Notes: generated by a model from the sequence alone, not told the origin. Numbered from the stretch's first letter, positions 26,781 through 35,028 are shown. The stretch: 41,112 bases of DNA from JBBRVP01 sp038246785 (GCA_038246785.1 JBBRVP010000030.1:1-41112); one strand, 5' to 3'. A program made the numbers and translations.

Positions 26781-27416
26781 GTGGCAGCAACGCCTGACGG
26801 GCGGGTGAGGGCGACCATCGAAGCCGCCGTAAGGCCGGCCGCGGCCGTGTCGGCCTTCGACGCGCCGCGGGCCGAGGCGGCCGTCCGTGAGCTGCTCCTG
26901 GCCATCGGCGAGGACCCCGAACGCGAGGGGCTGCGCGAGACACCCAAGCGGGTGGCGAGGGCGTACGCCGAGATCTTCGCCGGTCTGCGCATGGAGGCCG
27001 ACGACGTGCTCACCACCACCTTCGACCTCGGCCATGACGAGATGGTGCTGGTGCGCGACATCGACGTGTACTCCACCTGCGAGCACCACCTCGTCCCCTT
27101 CCACGGACGCGCGCACGTGGGCTACATCCCGAGCGCCGAGGGCCGGATCACCGGGCTGTCCAAGCTGGCCCGCCTCGTCGACGTCTTCGCGCGCCGGCCG
27201 CAGGTCCAGGAGCGCCTCACGACGCAGATCGCCGACTCGCTCGTCCGGCTGCTCGAGCCGCGCGGGGTGCTCGTCGTCATCGAGTGCGAGCACCTGTGCA
27301 TGACGATGCGCGGCGTACGCAAGCCCGGGGCGATGACCGTGACGAGCGCCGTACGCGGTCAGCTGCGCAACCCCGCCACCCGGCAGGAGGCCATGGCCCT
27401 GCTCTCGGGCCGGTGA
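26781..27416 (+). CDS. folE: GTP cyclohydrolase I
   Basis: This 211-residue protein has the zinc and active-site motifs of the tunnelling fold: STCEHHLVPFHGRAHVGYIP, with the Cys and His ligands, GLSKLARLVDVFARRPQVQE, and the second Cys in ECEHLCMTMRG. It converts GTP to dihydroneopterin triphosphate, the first step of folate synthesis. GTG 26781 starts 4 bp after the ftsH stop. The first 40 residues are a variable Ala-rich extension. The stop overlaps folP (GTGA), so ftsH-folE-folP are read together, as in other Actinobacteria. Confidence 0.95.
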   Translation: MAATPDGRVRATIEAAVRPAAAVSAFDAPRAEAAVRELLLAIGEDPEREGLRETPKRVARAYAEIFAGLRMEADDVLTTTFDLGHDEMVLVRDIDVYSTCEHHLVPFHGRAHVGYIPSAEGRITGLSKLARLVDVFARRPQVQERLTTQIADSLVRLLEPRGVLVVIECEHLCMTMRGVRKPGAMTVTSAVRGQLRNPATRQEAMALLSGR

Positions 27417-28303
27417 CGCCGGTGACCGCCCGCTGGCCGGCGCCGGAAGGATTGCCGCCACCGCTGCAGGACTTGGACCGTCCGCTCGTCATGGGAGTGC
27501 TCAACGTCACCCCGGACTCCTTCAGCGACGGGGGAGCATGGTCGGACACCGAGGGCGCGATCGTGCGCGGGCTCGCCCTCCACGAGGACGGTGCCGACCT
27601 CGTCGACGTGGGCGGTGAGTCGACCCGGCCCGGCGCGGAGCGGGTGCCCGAGGCCGAAGAGCTGCGCCGCGTGCTGCCGGTCGTCACAGCTCTTGCCGGC
27701 GAGGGTGTGCCCGTCAGCGTCGACACGATGCGGGCCGCGACCGCGGCCGAGGCGTCCGCGGCGGGCGCCTGCGTCGTCAACGACGTGTCCGGTGGGTTGG
27801 CCGACCCGGAGATGCTGCCCACGGTGGCCGAGCTGGGGCTGCCCTACATCGCGATGCACTGGCGCGGGCACTCGGCCGACATGGCGAGCCTGGCCCGCTA
27901 CGCCGACGTCGTCTCCGACGTACGCGCGGAGCTCGCAGCCCGCCTCGACGCCGCCGTCGCGGCGGGGGTGCGGATCGAGCGGGTCGCGGTCGACCCGGGT
28001 CTCGGCTTCGCCAAGGACGCCGCGCACAACTGGGCGCTGCTCGCGCGCCTCGACGCCCTCGCCAGGCTGGACCGCCCGCTCGTCGTGGGAGCGTCGCGCA
28101 AGCGGTTCCTCGGGACGCTGCTTGCCGGACCGGACGGCGAGCCCGCCCGCCCCGCGCAGCGCGACGACGCGACTGCCGCACTGTCGGCGCTGGCCGCCGC
28201 GGCAGGGGTCTGGTGCGTGCGCGTCCACGAGCCGGCGGCAAGCCGGGACGCCGTCCTGGTCGGCGCCGCGTGGCGGGCCGGGCGCCCTCGAGCGACCCAG
28301 TGA
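27413..28303 (+). CDS. folP: Dihydropteroate synthase
   Basis: This 296-residue TIM-barrel enzyme has both DHPS signatures, MGVLNVTPDSFSDGG and DLVDVGGESTRPGA, and the later motifs DVSGGL, DPGLGFAKDAAHN and VGASRKRFLG. It joins p-aminobenzoate to dihydropterin pyrophosphate and is the sulfonamide target. GTG 27413 overlaps the folE stop (GTGA); GTG 27422 is an alternative. The last codons lie in a 12-bp tandem repeat that also contains the start of the next gene. Confidence 0.95.
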   Translation: MTPVTARWPAPEGLPPPLQDLDRPLVMGVLNVTPDSFSDGGAWSDTEGAIVRGLALHEDGADLVDVGGESTRPGAERVPEAEELRRVLPVVTALAGEGVPVSVDTMRAATAAEASAAGACVVNDVSGGLADPEMLPTVAELGLPYIAMHWRGHSADMASLARYADVVSDVRAELAARLDAAVAAGVRIERVAVDPGLGFAKDAAHNWALLARLDALARLDRPLVVGASRKRFLGTLLAGPDGEPARPAQRDDATAALSALAAAAGVWCVRVHEPAASRDAVLVGAAWRAGRPRATQ

Positions 28304-28338
28304 GCGACCCAGTGAGCGACCCGGTGAGCGACCCGGTG
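28291..28338 (+). repeat. Four 12-bp tandem repeats spanning the folP stop
   Basis: The unit AGCGACCC(A/G)GTG occurs four times in a row. The first copy contains the last folP codons and the overlapping GTGA. The rest encode repeated Ser-Asp-Pro-Val at the start of the next gene, each copy bringing its own in-frame GTG. Confidence 0.88.
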
Positions 28339-28785
28339 AGCGGCGCCTGGCCAAGCGGCGACCCACCACCCTCCGACGTGGCGGAGGTGGCGGCCGCCCA
28401 CGCCGCCTACTACGCGGCCTTCGAGGAGGGCGACCTCGACGCCATGGCCACGATCTGGGTCGACCGGCCCTACGCCGAGCTCGCCTGGGCGGTGCACCCC
28501 GGCCTGCGCGCCATCCGCGGTCGCGAGCGGGTGCTGCGCTCGTTCGCGGCGGCGATGGCCTCGACGTCGTACCTGCAGTTCGTCATCACCGAGCTGGACG
28601 TGCAGGTGGTCGGCGACCTGGCCGTCGTGCTCTGCGTGGAGAACGTGCTCGCCGCCGAGGGCGACGGCGCGGCCCTGTCCGGCGGGACGCTGGTCGCCAC
28701 CAACGTCCTGCGTCGGGTCGGTGAGGGCTGGCGCATGCTCGGACACCACGGCTCCGGCGTGCTGGTGCCCGGTCCGGAGGACTGA
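28300..28785 (+). CDS. NTF2-like (SnoaL/DUF4440-type) small protein
   Basis: This 161-residue protein has an NTF2-like cone fold pattern: AAHAAYYAAFEEGDLDAMATIWVD, then VHPGLRAIRGRERVLRSFAAAM, and beta strands ending VLRRVGEGWRMLGHHGS. Family members are enzymes or ligand-binding proteins, and no specific function can be given. It is commonly found after folP in actinobacteria. GTG 28300 overlaps the folP stop, but three further in-frame GTG codons 12 bp apart make the true start uncertain. The first residues are SDPV repeats. It is convergent with the DivIVA-like gene, 7 bp apart. Confidence 0.8.
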   Translation: MSDPVSDPVSDPVSGAWPSGDPPPSDVAEVAAAHAAYYAAFEEGDLDAMATIWVDRPYAELAWAVHPGLRAIRGRERVLRSFAAAMASTSYLQFVITELDVQVVGDLAVVLCVENVLAAEGDGAALSGGTLVATNVLRRVGEGWRMLGHHGSGVLVPGPED

Positions 28786-28792
28786 CCCCCGG

Positions 28793-29716
28793 TCAGCGGG
28801 TTCCTGGACCGGTCTCCTCGACCGCGGCCGCGGCGGCCGTCTCCGCGCGTGAGGGGGGCACCGGCGAGCCGGTCAGCGAGGCCAGCGCGTCGCGGATCGT
28901 CTCCAGCCGGTCGAGCAGGCCGCGGTGTTCGCGGGCGAGCGCGTCGAGACGGGCGCGGGCCGCGTCCTCCTCCTCGACGGCCCGGCCCTTCGCCTCGTCG
29001 ATGAGGTCTGCCGCCCGGATCTCCGCTTCGGCGACGAGCGAGGCGGCTTTCCGCTCCGCGTCCTGAATGGCTGCGTCGGCCTGCGCTTCGGCATCCCCCG
29101 TCCGCAGCGCGGCCTCGCGCTCGGCTTCGGAGACCACGATGACGGCGCGCTGGTGCGCCTCGCCCAGCACCGCGTCGGCCTGCTCGCGCGTGGCGCGGGC
29201 GGTCTGCGCCGCCTCGGCCTCCTCCGCCGCGGCTGCGCGGCTGAGCTCGGCGGCCGCGGTGCGGTCGCGCTCGGCGTCGGCACGCAGCAGGTCGATCTGC
29301 TCCTGGGCCATCCGTTTGGCCTGATCCACCTCCAGCCGCACCTCGGCGTCGAGTCCCCCGCGGAGCCGGTCGGCCTCGGCCTGGGCGCCCTCACGCAGCG
29401 CGCGCGCCTCCTCCTCGGCCAGCGCCAGGATCTGGGCGACCCGCTCACCCAGTCCGGCGTAGGAGGGGGCCTGCGCCGCGGCCGCCTCTCTGCGCAGCCG
29501 CTCGAGCTGCGCCCGGTGCTCCTGCTCCTGGACGCGGACGCGCGAGTCGAGGCCGGTGACGAGCTCCTGCAGCCGGCCCAGCTCGCCGTCGATGGCCTCG
29601 ACGTAGGCGTCGACAGCAGCCCGGTCGTAGCCGCGCAGCGCCACGGGGAACTGCCCACCGCGCCGGGGCTCATCGTCGGTGATCCGGGACAGCAGCCCGG
29701 TGTCGTCGTCGCTCAT
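28793..29716 (-). CDS. DivIVA-domain coiled-coil protein
   Basis: This 307-residue protein has an N-terminal DivIVA-like motif (FPVALRGYDRAAVDAYVEAIDGEL) at about 23-46. A long Ala/Glu/Arg/Gln-rich coiled coil runs to about residue 285, with a short Pro/Ala tail. DivIVA-type proteins bind curved membrane and organise pole, septum or cell-wall machinery. This one is more like the accessory actinobacterial DivIVA/Wag31 relatives than Wag31 itself, whose gene normally sits near ftsZ. The ATG has GGGGAAAGG upstream. It is transcribed against the folate operon and interrupts folP and folB. Confidence 0.82.
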   Translation of the reverse strand: MSDDDTGLLSRITDDEPRRGGQFPVALRGYDRAAVDAYVEAIDGELGRLQELVTGLDSRVRVQEQEHRAQLERLRREAAAAQAPSYAGLGERVAQILALAEEEARALREGAQAEADRLRGGLDAEVRLEVDQAKRMAQEQIDLLRADAERDRTAAAELSRAAAAEEAEAAQTARATREQADAVLGEAHQRAVIVVSEAEREAALRTGDAEAQADAAIQDAERKAASLVAEAEIRAADLIDEAKGRAVEEEDAARARLDALAREHRGLLDRLETIRDALASLTGSPVPPSRAETAAAAAVEETGPGTR

Positions 29717-29792
29717 GGCCTTTCCCCTCGCCGCCCGGACGGCCGGCCGGCGCTCGTCGTCGCCCCGGCGGACGTCGGGTTAGGGTCGTCGC

Positions 29793-30155
29793 GTGTCCGA
29801 CCGGATCACCCTACGCGGCCTGCGCGGCCGCGGCCGCCACGGCTGGTTCGATGCCGAACGCCGCGCCGGGCAGCCCTTCGTGGTCGACGTGGTGCTCGAG
29901 CTCGACACCACGGCGGCGGCGGCCGCCGACGAGCTCGCAGCCACCGCCGACTACTCCGCGGTGGCCCGCGAGGTCGTCGGGCACGTCGAAGGGGAGCCGG
30001 TGCGGCTCCTGGAGACGCTCGCGGCCCGCATCGCGACCAGCTGCCTCGCCCACGCGGGCCTGTCAGCAGTCGAGATCACCGTGCACAAGCCTGAGGCGCC
30101 GCTCGGAGTGCCAGCCGACGACGTCTCCGTGACCGTCCGGAGGAGCCGCTCATGA
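29793..30155 (+). CDS. folB: Dihydroneopterin aldolase
   Basis: This 120-residue protein has the tunnelling-fold pattern of DHNA: DRITLRGLRGRGRHGWFDAERR, FVVDVVLELD, TADYSAVA, and RLLETLAARIA with the conserved Glu. EITVHKPEAP comes near the end and carries the catalytic Lys. It cleaves dihydroneopterin to 6-hydroxymethyl-dihydropterin and glycolaldehyde. GTG 29793 is the start, and its TGA overlaps the folK ATG by 4 bp (ATGA). Confidence 0.94.
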   Translation: MSDRITLRGLRGRGRHGWFDAERRAGQPFVVDVVLELDTTAAAAADELAATADYSAVAREVVGHVEGEPVRLLETLAARIATSCLAHAGLSAVEITVHKPEAPLGVPADDVSVTVRRSRS

Positions 30156-30715
30156 GCGACCTGACCGCCCCGCACGTCATCGATACCGACACGCTCACCG
30201 GCCAGCTGCGAGCAGTCCGCAGGGCCGCGCTCGGGCTCGGCAGCAACCTCGGCGACCGGCTCGAGCACCTGCAGGCGGCGGTCGACTCGCTGACCGAGAC
30301 CCCCGACCTGTCGGTCGTGGCGGTCTCGCCGGTCTACGCGAGCGACCCGGTCGGGGGACCGGCGGACTCGCCGGAGTACCTCAACGCCGTGATCGTCGCT
30401 GAGACCGCGTTGTCGCCGCAGGTGCTGCTCGAGCGGGCGCAGGCCATCGAGGAGGGGCTCGGCCGCGAGCGCCCGGAGCGGTGGGCTCCGCGAACGATCG
30501 ACATCGACCTGCTTGTCGTGGGTGAGCAGATCGTCGACGAGGAGCGGCTGCAGCTGCCGCACCCCAGGGCGGCCGAGCGCGCCTTCGTCCTCGCGCCGTG
30601 GGCCGACGTCGACCCCGACGCGGTGCTCCCGGGCCACGGCAGCGTGGGCGACCTGCTCGCCGCGACCGGCACCGCCGGGGTGCGGCGCACCGACTCCGAG
30701 CTCGTCGTCCACTGA
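30152..30715 (+). CDS. folK: 6-hydroxymethyl-7,8-dihydropterin pyrophosphokinase (HPPK)
   Basis: This 187-residue protein has the HPPK series ALGLGSNLGDR, SPVYASDPVGGP, EYLNAVIVAET and RWAPRTIDIDLLVVG, with the two Mg-binding Asp residues of DIDLL, then LPHPRAAERAFVLAPWADVDPDA. It pyrophosphorylates the pterin that FolP then uses. Residues 1-25 are an extension before the conserved core. Its ATG overlaps the folB stop, and its own stop lies within the start region of the DUF3180 gene. Confidence 0.95.
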   Translation: MSDLTAPHVIDTDTLTGQLRAVRRAALGLGSNLGDRLEHLQAAVDSLTETPDLSVVAVSPVYASDPVGGPADSPEYLNAVIVAETALSPQVLLERAQAIEEGLGRERPERWAPRTIDIDLLVVGEQIVDEERLQLPHPRAAERAFVLAPWADVDPDAVLPGHGSVGDLLAATGTAGVRRTDSELVVH

Positions 30716-31194
30716 GGTCGGCCACGGCCCCCGTCCGCGCCACCCGCGCTCGCAGCCTCGTCGTCGCCGCGCTGCTCGCCCTACCAGTGGGCTGGACAGC
30801 CGCCCGGGTCTGGGACGCCACCGGGCACGGTCTGCCGCGGGCGTCGTGGATCACCGCCGGGTTGCTGGCGTTCCTCGCCGCGCTCCTGCTGGTGGCGGCG
30901 CGCGCCGCCCGCGGGTGGGTGGTGGAGCGCCGCTACGACCGGCGAATGGATCCCCTGGTGGTCTCGCGGCTCGTCGCGCTCGCCAAGGCCGCCGCGCTGG
31001 CCGCCGCGGTGGTGGTCGGCGGGTACGCCGGACTCGCCCTCGCCCTCTGGCAGGCCGGGGTCGAGCCTGCTCGGCTCCTGCGTCCGGCCGCGGTCGTGGC
31101 CGCCGGCGGGCTGGTGCTCGTCGCCGGTCTCCTCCTGGAGCGGGCCTGCCACGTGCCGCCGCGTACGCCGCGAGACATGGAGCGTGACGGATGA
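30712..31194 (+). CDS. DUF3180 membrane protein
   Basis: This protein of about 160 residues has four hydrophobic segments and the family pattern (TRARSLVVAALLALPVGW, PLVVSRLVALAKAAALAAAVVVGGYAG). DUF3180 regularly follows folK in Actinobacteria (Rv3605c in M. tuberculosis); its function is unknown. No ATG, GTG or TTG lies in frame before the first helix. The CTG at 30712, which overlaps the folK stop as CTGA, is the only position that fits coupled translation, and that start is uncertain. ATG 30948 is internal and would remove half of the protein. Confidence 0.7.
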   Translation: MRSATAPVRATRARSLVVAALLALPVGWTAARVWDATGHGLPRASWITAGLLAFLAALLLVAARAARGWVVERRYDRRMDPLVVSRLVALAKAAALAAAVVVGGYAGLALALWQAGVEPARLLRPAAVVAAGGLVLVAGLLLERACHVPPRTPRDMERDG

Positions 31195-31320
31195 CGACCG
31201 GCCGGGATCGAGGCAGGCGTCGACGCACCGCACGCGTTCGCGCAGGCTCCGCAGGCAGTCCAGGCGGCTCACGTGCGGCACCGCGGCTGCCCAGCCCGCC
31301 TTGACCTGGGGCTGGTGTGG

Positions 31321-31343
31321 CGGGAGGTACGGCGCGCCTCCCG
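31321..31343 (+). promoter_or_regulatory. GC stem-loop upstream of the 31377 gene
   Basis: CGGGAGG at 31321-31327 pairs perfectly with 31337-31343 around a 9-nt loop. It ends 33 bp before the GTG of the next gene. It may be a terminator for the folate operon or a 5'-UTR structure. Confidence 0.35.
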
Positions 31344-31376
31344 GCTGCGGACCAGGGCACGCTCTACCGTCGCCGC

Positions 31377-32006
31377 GTGAGCGCCAACCGTCACCGCCGA
31401 GGCACCACTGCCCTGCGTGCCGCCGCCCTGCTCGGCTTCGTCGCGGCCGCGGCGCTGGTCGTCGTGGCGGTGGCCGTCGACTCCCGGGCCGGGCTGCGCA
31501 TGGGCGCCGCCGTCGGCGCGGTCCTCGTCGGCTTCCTTGCCGGCTTGCTGCTGCGCACCGAGCGGGGAGTGCCGCTTGCGGTGGGCGCCGCTCGGGCTCG
31601 GCAGGCGGCAGGGTTCACTGCCGTGCAGGACCGTCTCGTCGCTGACCAGCGAGCCGTGGTCGATCAGCTCGCCCGGCGGCTGGTCGCCGCCGACCAGCGA
31701 GGTGAGGCATTGGCCGCCACCGTGGCCGACCTCGAGCAGCGGCTGGCCGAGCAGCGCGTCGTCGTGGAGCCGCGCGCGGCTGCCCAGACCGCCGCCGAGC
31801 CCGACCCGACCCTCGACATGCTCCGCGAGCTGGTGACCCTGTCCGACGCCTCGATGGCCGACCTGTGGCCCGACCTCACCGAGGCGCCCACCGTGGTCGA
31901 CCTGCTCTCCCGTGACGAGCGGGCCACAGTCGCCGCGTCCGGCACCGAGCCGGCGAGCGACCCAGCGCCGGAGGTCGGCTCCGGCGGGGGCCAGCGCATC
32001 GCCTGA
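31377..32006 (+). CDS. Predicted membrane protein with C-terminal coiled coil, unknown function
   Basis: This 209-residue protein has two membrane helices (about 15-35 and 42-62) joined by a short turn. An Arg-rich junction follows, then a coiled-coil stretch with many Gln/Val/Ala heptads (about 75-130) and an acidic tail. I do not recognise a named family. The start GTG 31377 has no strong ribosome-binding site. It lies in the position where Actinobacteria often have a small membrane protein after DUF3180 (Rv3604c-like), but no similarity can be claimed. Codon use matches its neighbours, so it is probably real. Confidence 0.65.
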   Translation: MSANRHRRGTTALRAAALLGFVAAAALVVVAVAVDSRAGLRMGAAVGAVLVGFLAGLLLRTERGVPLAVGAARARQAAGFTAVQDRLVADQRAVVDQLARRLVAADQRGEALAATVADLEQRLAEQRVVVEPRAAAQTAAEPDPTLDMLRELVTLSDASMADLWPDLTEAPTVVDLLSRDERATVAASGTEPASDPAPEVGSGGGQRIA

Positions 32007-32087
32007 CGCCGGCGTCCCGCCGCGGCGGACGGTGGTCGACGTGCCGGTTCGCCGCCGCCTCCGTACGGCTACCACGGGCTCCTCGCC

Positions 32088-32175
32088 CTTCCCCACCCTG
32101 TTGATCAAGGACAAGACCACCCCCCACGGCACTCTGAACGTGGTCTTCTCCTTGATCAACAGGAGGTCGGGGAAG
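32088..32175. repeat. Long near-perfect inverted repeat (about 34-nt arms)
   Basis: The inner arms of 21 nt (32100-32120 and 32140-32160; GTTGATCAAGGA at the base of the left arm) match with one mismatch around a 19-nt loop. Pairing continues outward with small bulges through CTTCCCC at 32088 and GGGGAAG at 32175. It is AT-richer than its surroundings and occupies much of the 278-bp gap between two plus-strand genes. It is a strong hairpin or cruciform, either a terminator or a member of a dispersed palindromic repeat family. Confidence 0.8.
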
Positions 32176-32284
32176 TCTGGGTTGTGCGGTGAGCCGGCTG
32201 AGCCGAGGAGCTCGCGCTGGGCGAGACGATTGCCTGCCGGAACGCTGCGGGCGGCCGGTTCGCGTGCCGCCGTAGCCTGTCCGG

Positions 32285-32809
32285 GTGAGCATCCCGGTCG
32301 AGCCGGCCGCCCAGGGCGCGACCCCGGACGAGGTCTTCGCCGCCCCTGGCGGGTCCTGGCAGCGCGTGTCACCGCGACTGGCCACCGCGCGGCGGCTGGG
32401 GGCCGCCGCGGCCGCCCTGGTCGTGGCGGCGCTCGTGGTGGCCACGGCATTCGTCCTCGACCTCCCGCAGGCGCTGGTCGGACTCGTCGTCGTGGCCGCG
32501 GCCCTCGCCTGGGGATGGGCGGTCATCGGCCGGCAGGTGCGCGCGATCGGCTGGGTCGAGCGCGCGGACGAGCTCGTCGTGACGTCCGGCATCATGTGGC
32601 GCCGGCTCGTCGTCGTGCCGTATGGGCGCATGCAGTTCGTCGACGTCACTGCCGGCCCGGTGGAGCGCTGGCTCGGTATCGCCACCTTGCAGCTGCACAC
32701 CGCCACCCCGGCGACGTCCGCGGCTATCCCGGGGTTGGCGCCGGCCGAGGCGACCGCGCTGCGCGAGCGGCTCGCCGCCCTGGGCGAAGCGCGGGCGGCC
32801 GGGCTGTGA
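32285..32809 (+). CDS. PH-domain (bPH2, YdbS-like) membrane protein
   Basis: This 174-residue protein has two membrane helices (about 38-80) followed by one bacterial PH-like domain: ADELVVTSGIMWRRLVVVPYGRMQFVDVTAGPVERWLGIATLQLHT. That block, with YGRMQFV and GPVERWLGIATL, is diagnostic of YdbS. Its partner YdbT follows with a GTGA overlap. YdbS/YdbT pairs are linked in the literature to resistance and envelope roles, but their molecular function is not settled. GTG 32285 is the first start after the long palindrome. Confidence 0.85.
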   Translation: MSIPVEPAAQGATPDEVFAAPGGSWQRVSPRLATARRLGAAAAALVVAALVVATAFVLDLPQALVGLVVVAAALAWGWAVIGRQVRAIGWVERADELVVTSGIMWRRLVVVPYGRMQFVDVTAGPVERWLGIATLQLHTATPATSAAIPGLAPAEATALRERLAALGEARAAGL

Positions 32810-34158
32810 GTGACACGGACGGCGCTGTACCGCCCGACGACGCTGGTCCGCCGGCGTCGCGGCGGCTGCACCCGCTCACGCCGTTCCTGCGCGGCTGGAA
32901 GTGGGTGGCGGCCGCTGTCGTGGTCCTCTCGCGCGACCAGATCGGCAACCCCGACTGGGCGCAGCTCGCCACTATCGTGGGTGCGGTCGCAGTCGTCGGC
33001 TTCGTGGCTGGCGTGGCCTCGTGGTGGTTCACCCGCTACCGCGTCGACGGCGAGCACCTGCGCATCGACAGCGGCGTGTTCGTCCGCCGTTCCCGGCGGG
33101 TGCGCCTCGACCGGCTGCAGGCCGTCGATGTCGTACGGCCGCTGGTGGCGCGCGCCGTCGGGGTGAGCGAGCTGCGCTTGGAGGTGGCCGGTGGCAGCCG
33201 GACCGAGGCGCCGCTCGCCTACCTGTCCGAGCCCGACGCGGTCGCGCTGCGCGCCGAGCTGCTGGCGCGCGCCGCCGGCCTCGACGCCGGCACTCCGGAA
33301 GCCCCCGAGCGGGTGCTGCACGCCGTCCCGTTCGAACTGCTCCTCGCCTCGACGGCGCTGTCCTGGCCGCTCGTGGCCACCGTCCTCGGCGGCGTGGTGC
33401 TGACTGTGACTGCGGTCGGGACCCATCAGGTGCTCGTCGTCACGGCCGCCTTGCCAGTCCTGCTCGGCTTGCTCAGCGTCCTCTATGACCGGCTGGTGCG
33501 AAGCTTCGGGTTCACGATCTCCGAGTCGCCAGACGGGCTGCGCATCCGTAAGGGGCTGCTCGCCACCACCGCGCAGACCGTCCCGCCCGGCCGCGTGCAG
33601 GGGCTGGAGCTCGTGGAGCCGCTGCCCTGGCGTTGGTTCGGCTGGGCCCGGCTCGAGGTCGACGTCGCCGGGTATCAGTCCAGCGCCGACCGCGAGTCTT
33701 CCGCCCGCTCGGCCGTCCTGCTTCCGGTGGGCCGGCGGGCGGTGGCCGTTCAGCTCGTGCAGAGCGTCCTGGGCGGCACCGAGGTCGACGCGGTCCCGCT
33801 CGTCCCCGCCCCCCGCCGGGCTCGCTGGCTACGCCCGCTGTCCTGGCGCGTGCTCGCAGCGGGCGCCGACGACGTGGTGCTGGTGACTCGTGAGGGGCTG
33901 CTGACCAGGCGCACGATGGCGGTGCCGCACGCCAAGACGCAGAGCCTGCGGTTGCAGCAGGGGCCGCTGCAGCGCCGGCTCGGCCTGGCCAACGTCCACG
34001 TCGACACCACCCCGGGCCCGGTCGACGCCGTGGCCTCACACCGTGACGCCGGGGCAGCGCGTCGACTCGTCGAGGAGCAGAGCCTGCGGGCACGGCTCGG
34101 CCGGCAGGTGGCGCTGCCGGAGCGGTGGATGGATCGTCGGCGTCCGGCACAGCGCTAG
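32806..34158 (+). CDS. PH-domain (bPH2, YdbT-like) membrane protein
   Basis: This 450-residue protein has three bPH2 domains: VDGEHLRIDSGVFVRRSRRVRLDRLQAVDVVRPL, ESPDGLRIRKGLLATTAQTVPPGRVQGLELVEPL, and VLVTREGLLTRRTMAVPHAKTQSLRLQQGPLQRRLGLANVHVDTTPGPV. Paired membrane helices lie at about 30-65 and 170-220. Tandem PH repeats with interleaved helices define YdbT. GTG 32806 overlaps the YdbS stop, so the two are made together and probably form a membrane complex. Their presence between folK and coaX is unlike the mycobacterial order, where panC/panD lie. Confidence 0.88.
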   Translation: MSDTDGAVPPDDAGPPASRRLHPLTPFLRGWKWVAAAVVVLSRDQIGNPDWAQLATIVGAVAVVGFVAGVASWWFTRYRVDGEHLRIDSGVFVRRSRRVRLDRLQAVDVVRPLVARAVGVSELRLEVAGGSRTEAPLAYLSEPDAVALRAELLARAAGLDAGTPEAPERVLHAVPFELLLASTALSWPLVATVLGGVVLTVTAVGTHQVLVVTAALPVLLGLLSVLYDRLVRSFGFTISESPDGLRIRKGLLATTAQTVPPGRVQGLELVEPLPWRWFGWARLEVDVAGYQSSADRESSARSAVLLPVGRRAVAVQLVQSVLGGTEVDAVPLVPAPRRARWLRPLSWRVLAAGADDVVLVTREGLLTRRTMAVPHAKTQSLRLQQGPLQRRLGLANVHVDTTPGPVDAVASHRDAGAARRLVEEQSLRARLGRQVALPERWMDRRRPAQR

Positions 34159-34214
34159 CCTGACTCGCCACAACGTCCGGTACCCGTCGTGGACTGGAAC
34201 GGAGGAGCGGTCTG

Positions 34215-35003
34215 ATGCTGCTTGCCATCGACGTCGGCAATACCCAAACGGTGCTAGGGCTCATCGACGGGCCGATCCACGCGATCGAGGTGGTCGAGCA
34301 CTGGCGGGTGGCCACCGAGGAGAGCCGTACCGCTGACGAGCTCGCCGTCCTCGTTCAGGGCCTGCTCGGCATCGCCGGGGTCGATGACGACGTGGACGGC
34401 GTTGCCGTCTGCTCCACGGTCCCAGCGGTGCTGCATGAGATGCGGGACATGCTTCAGCGGCACTACACCGGGGTGCCGTCAGTGGTGGTCGAGGCCGGAG
34501 TCCGCAGCGGCATCCCGCTGCTCGTCGACAACCCACGCGAGGTGGGCACCGACCGGATCGTCAACGCCCTGGCCGCGGTCCACCTGCGCGGCGGACCGTG
34601 CGTCGTCGTCGACTTCGGTACGGCAACGACCTTCGACGCCGTGTCACACCAAGGCGAGTACCTCGGCGGCGCCATCGCCCCGGGCATCGGCATCTCCCTG
34701 GACGCGCTCGGCGCCCGCGGCGCCCAGCTGCGCAAGGTGGAACTGCTGCGCCCCCGCTCGGTGATCGCTCGCAACACCGTCGAGGCGCTGCAGTCCGGTG
34801 CGCTCTACGGCTTCGCCGGCCAGGTGGACGGCATCGTCACACGGATGGCCGCCGAGCTGAGGGTCCCCCTCCAGGACCTGCCGGTGATCGCCACCGGCGG
34901 CCTCGCGCCGCTCGTGCTCGGCGAGGCATCGACGCTGGACGTGTACGAACCGTGGCTCACCCTCATCGGGCTGCGGCTCGTCTTCGACCGCAACCGCCGT
35001 TGA
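34215..35003 (+). CDS. coaX: Type III pantothenate kinase
   Basis: This 262-residue protein of the ASKHA fold has MLLAIDVGNTQTVLGL (P-loop-like phosphate site), PREVGTDRIVNALAA with the catalytic Asp, VVDFGTATTFDAV, and GAIAPGIGISLDAL. CoaX phosphorylates pantothenate in the first step of CoA synthesis and is typical of Actinobacteria. The ATG has GGAGGAG 6 nt upstream. In related genomes coaX follows panC and panD, which are absent here, so pantothenate is either made from elsewhere in the genome or imported. Confidence 0.95.
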   Translation: MLLAIDVGNTQTVLGLIDGPIHAIEVVEHWRVATEESRTADELAVLVQGLLGIAGVDDDVDGVAVCSTVPAVLHEMRDMLQRHYTGVPSVVVEAGVRSGIPLLVDNPREVGTDRIVNALAAVHLRGGPCVVVDFGTATTFDAVSHQGEYLGGAIAPGIGISLDALGARGAQLRKVELLRPRSVIARNTVEALQSGALYGFAGQVDGIVTRMAAELRVPLQDLPVIATGGLAPLVLGEASTLDVYEPWLTLIGLRLVFDRNRR

Positions 35004-35028
35004 CCGCGCAGCACCCCCGTACGGTGGT

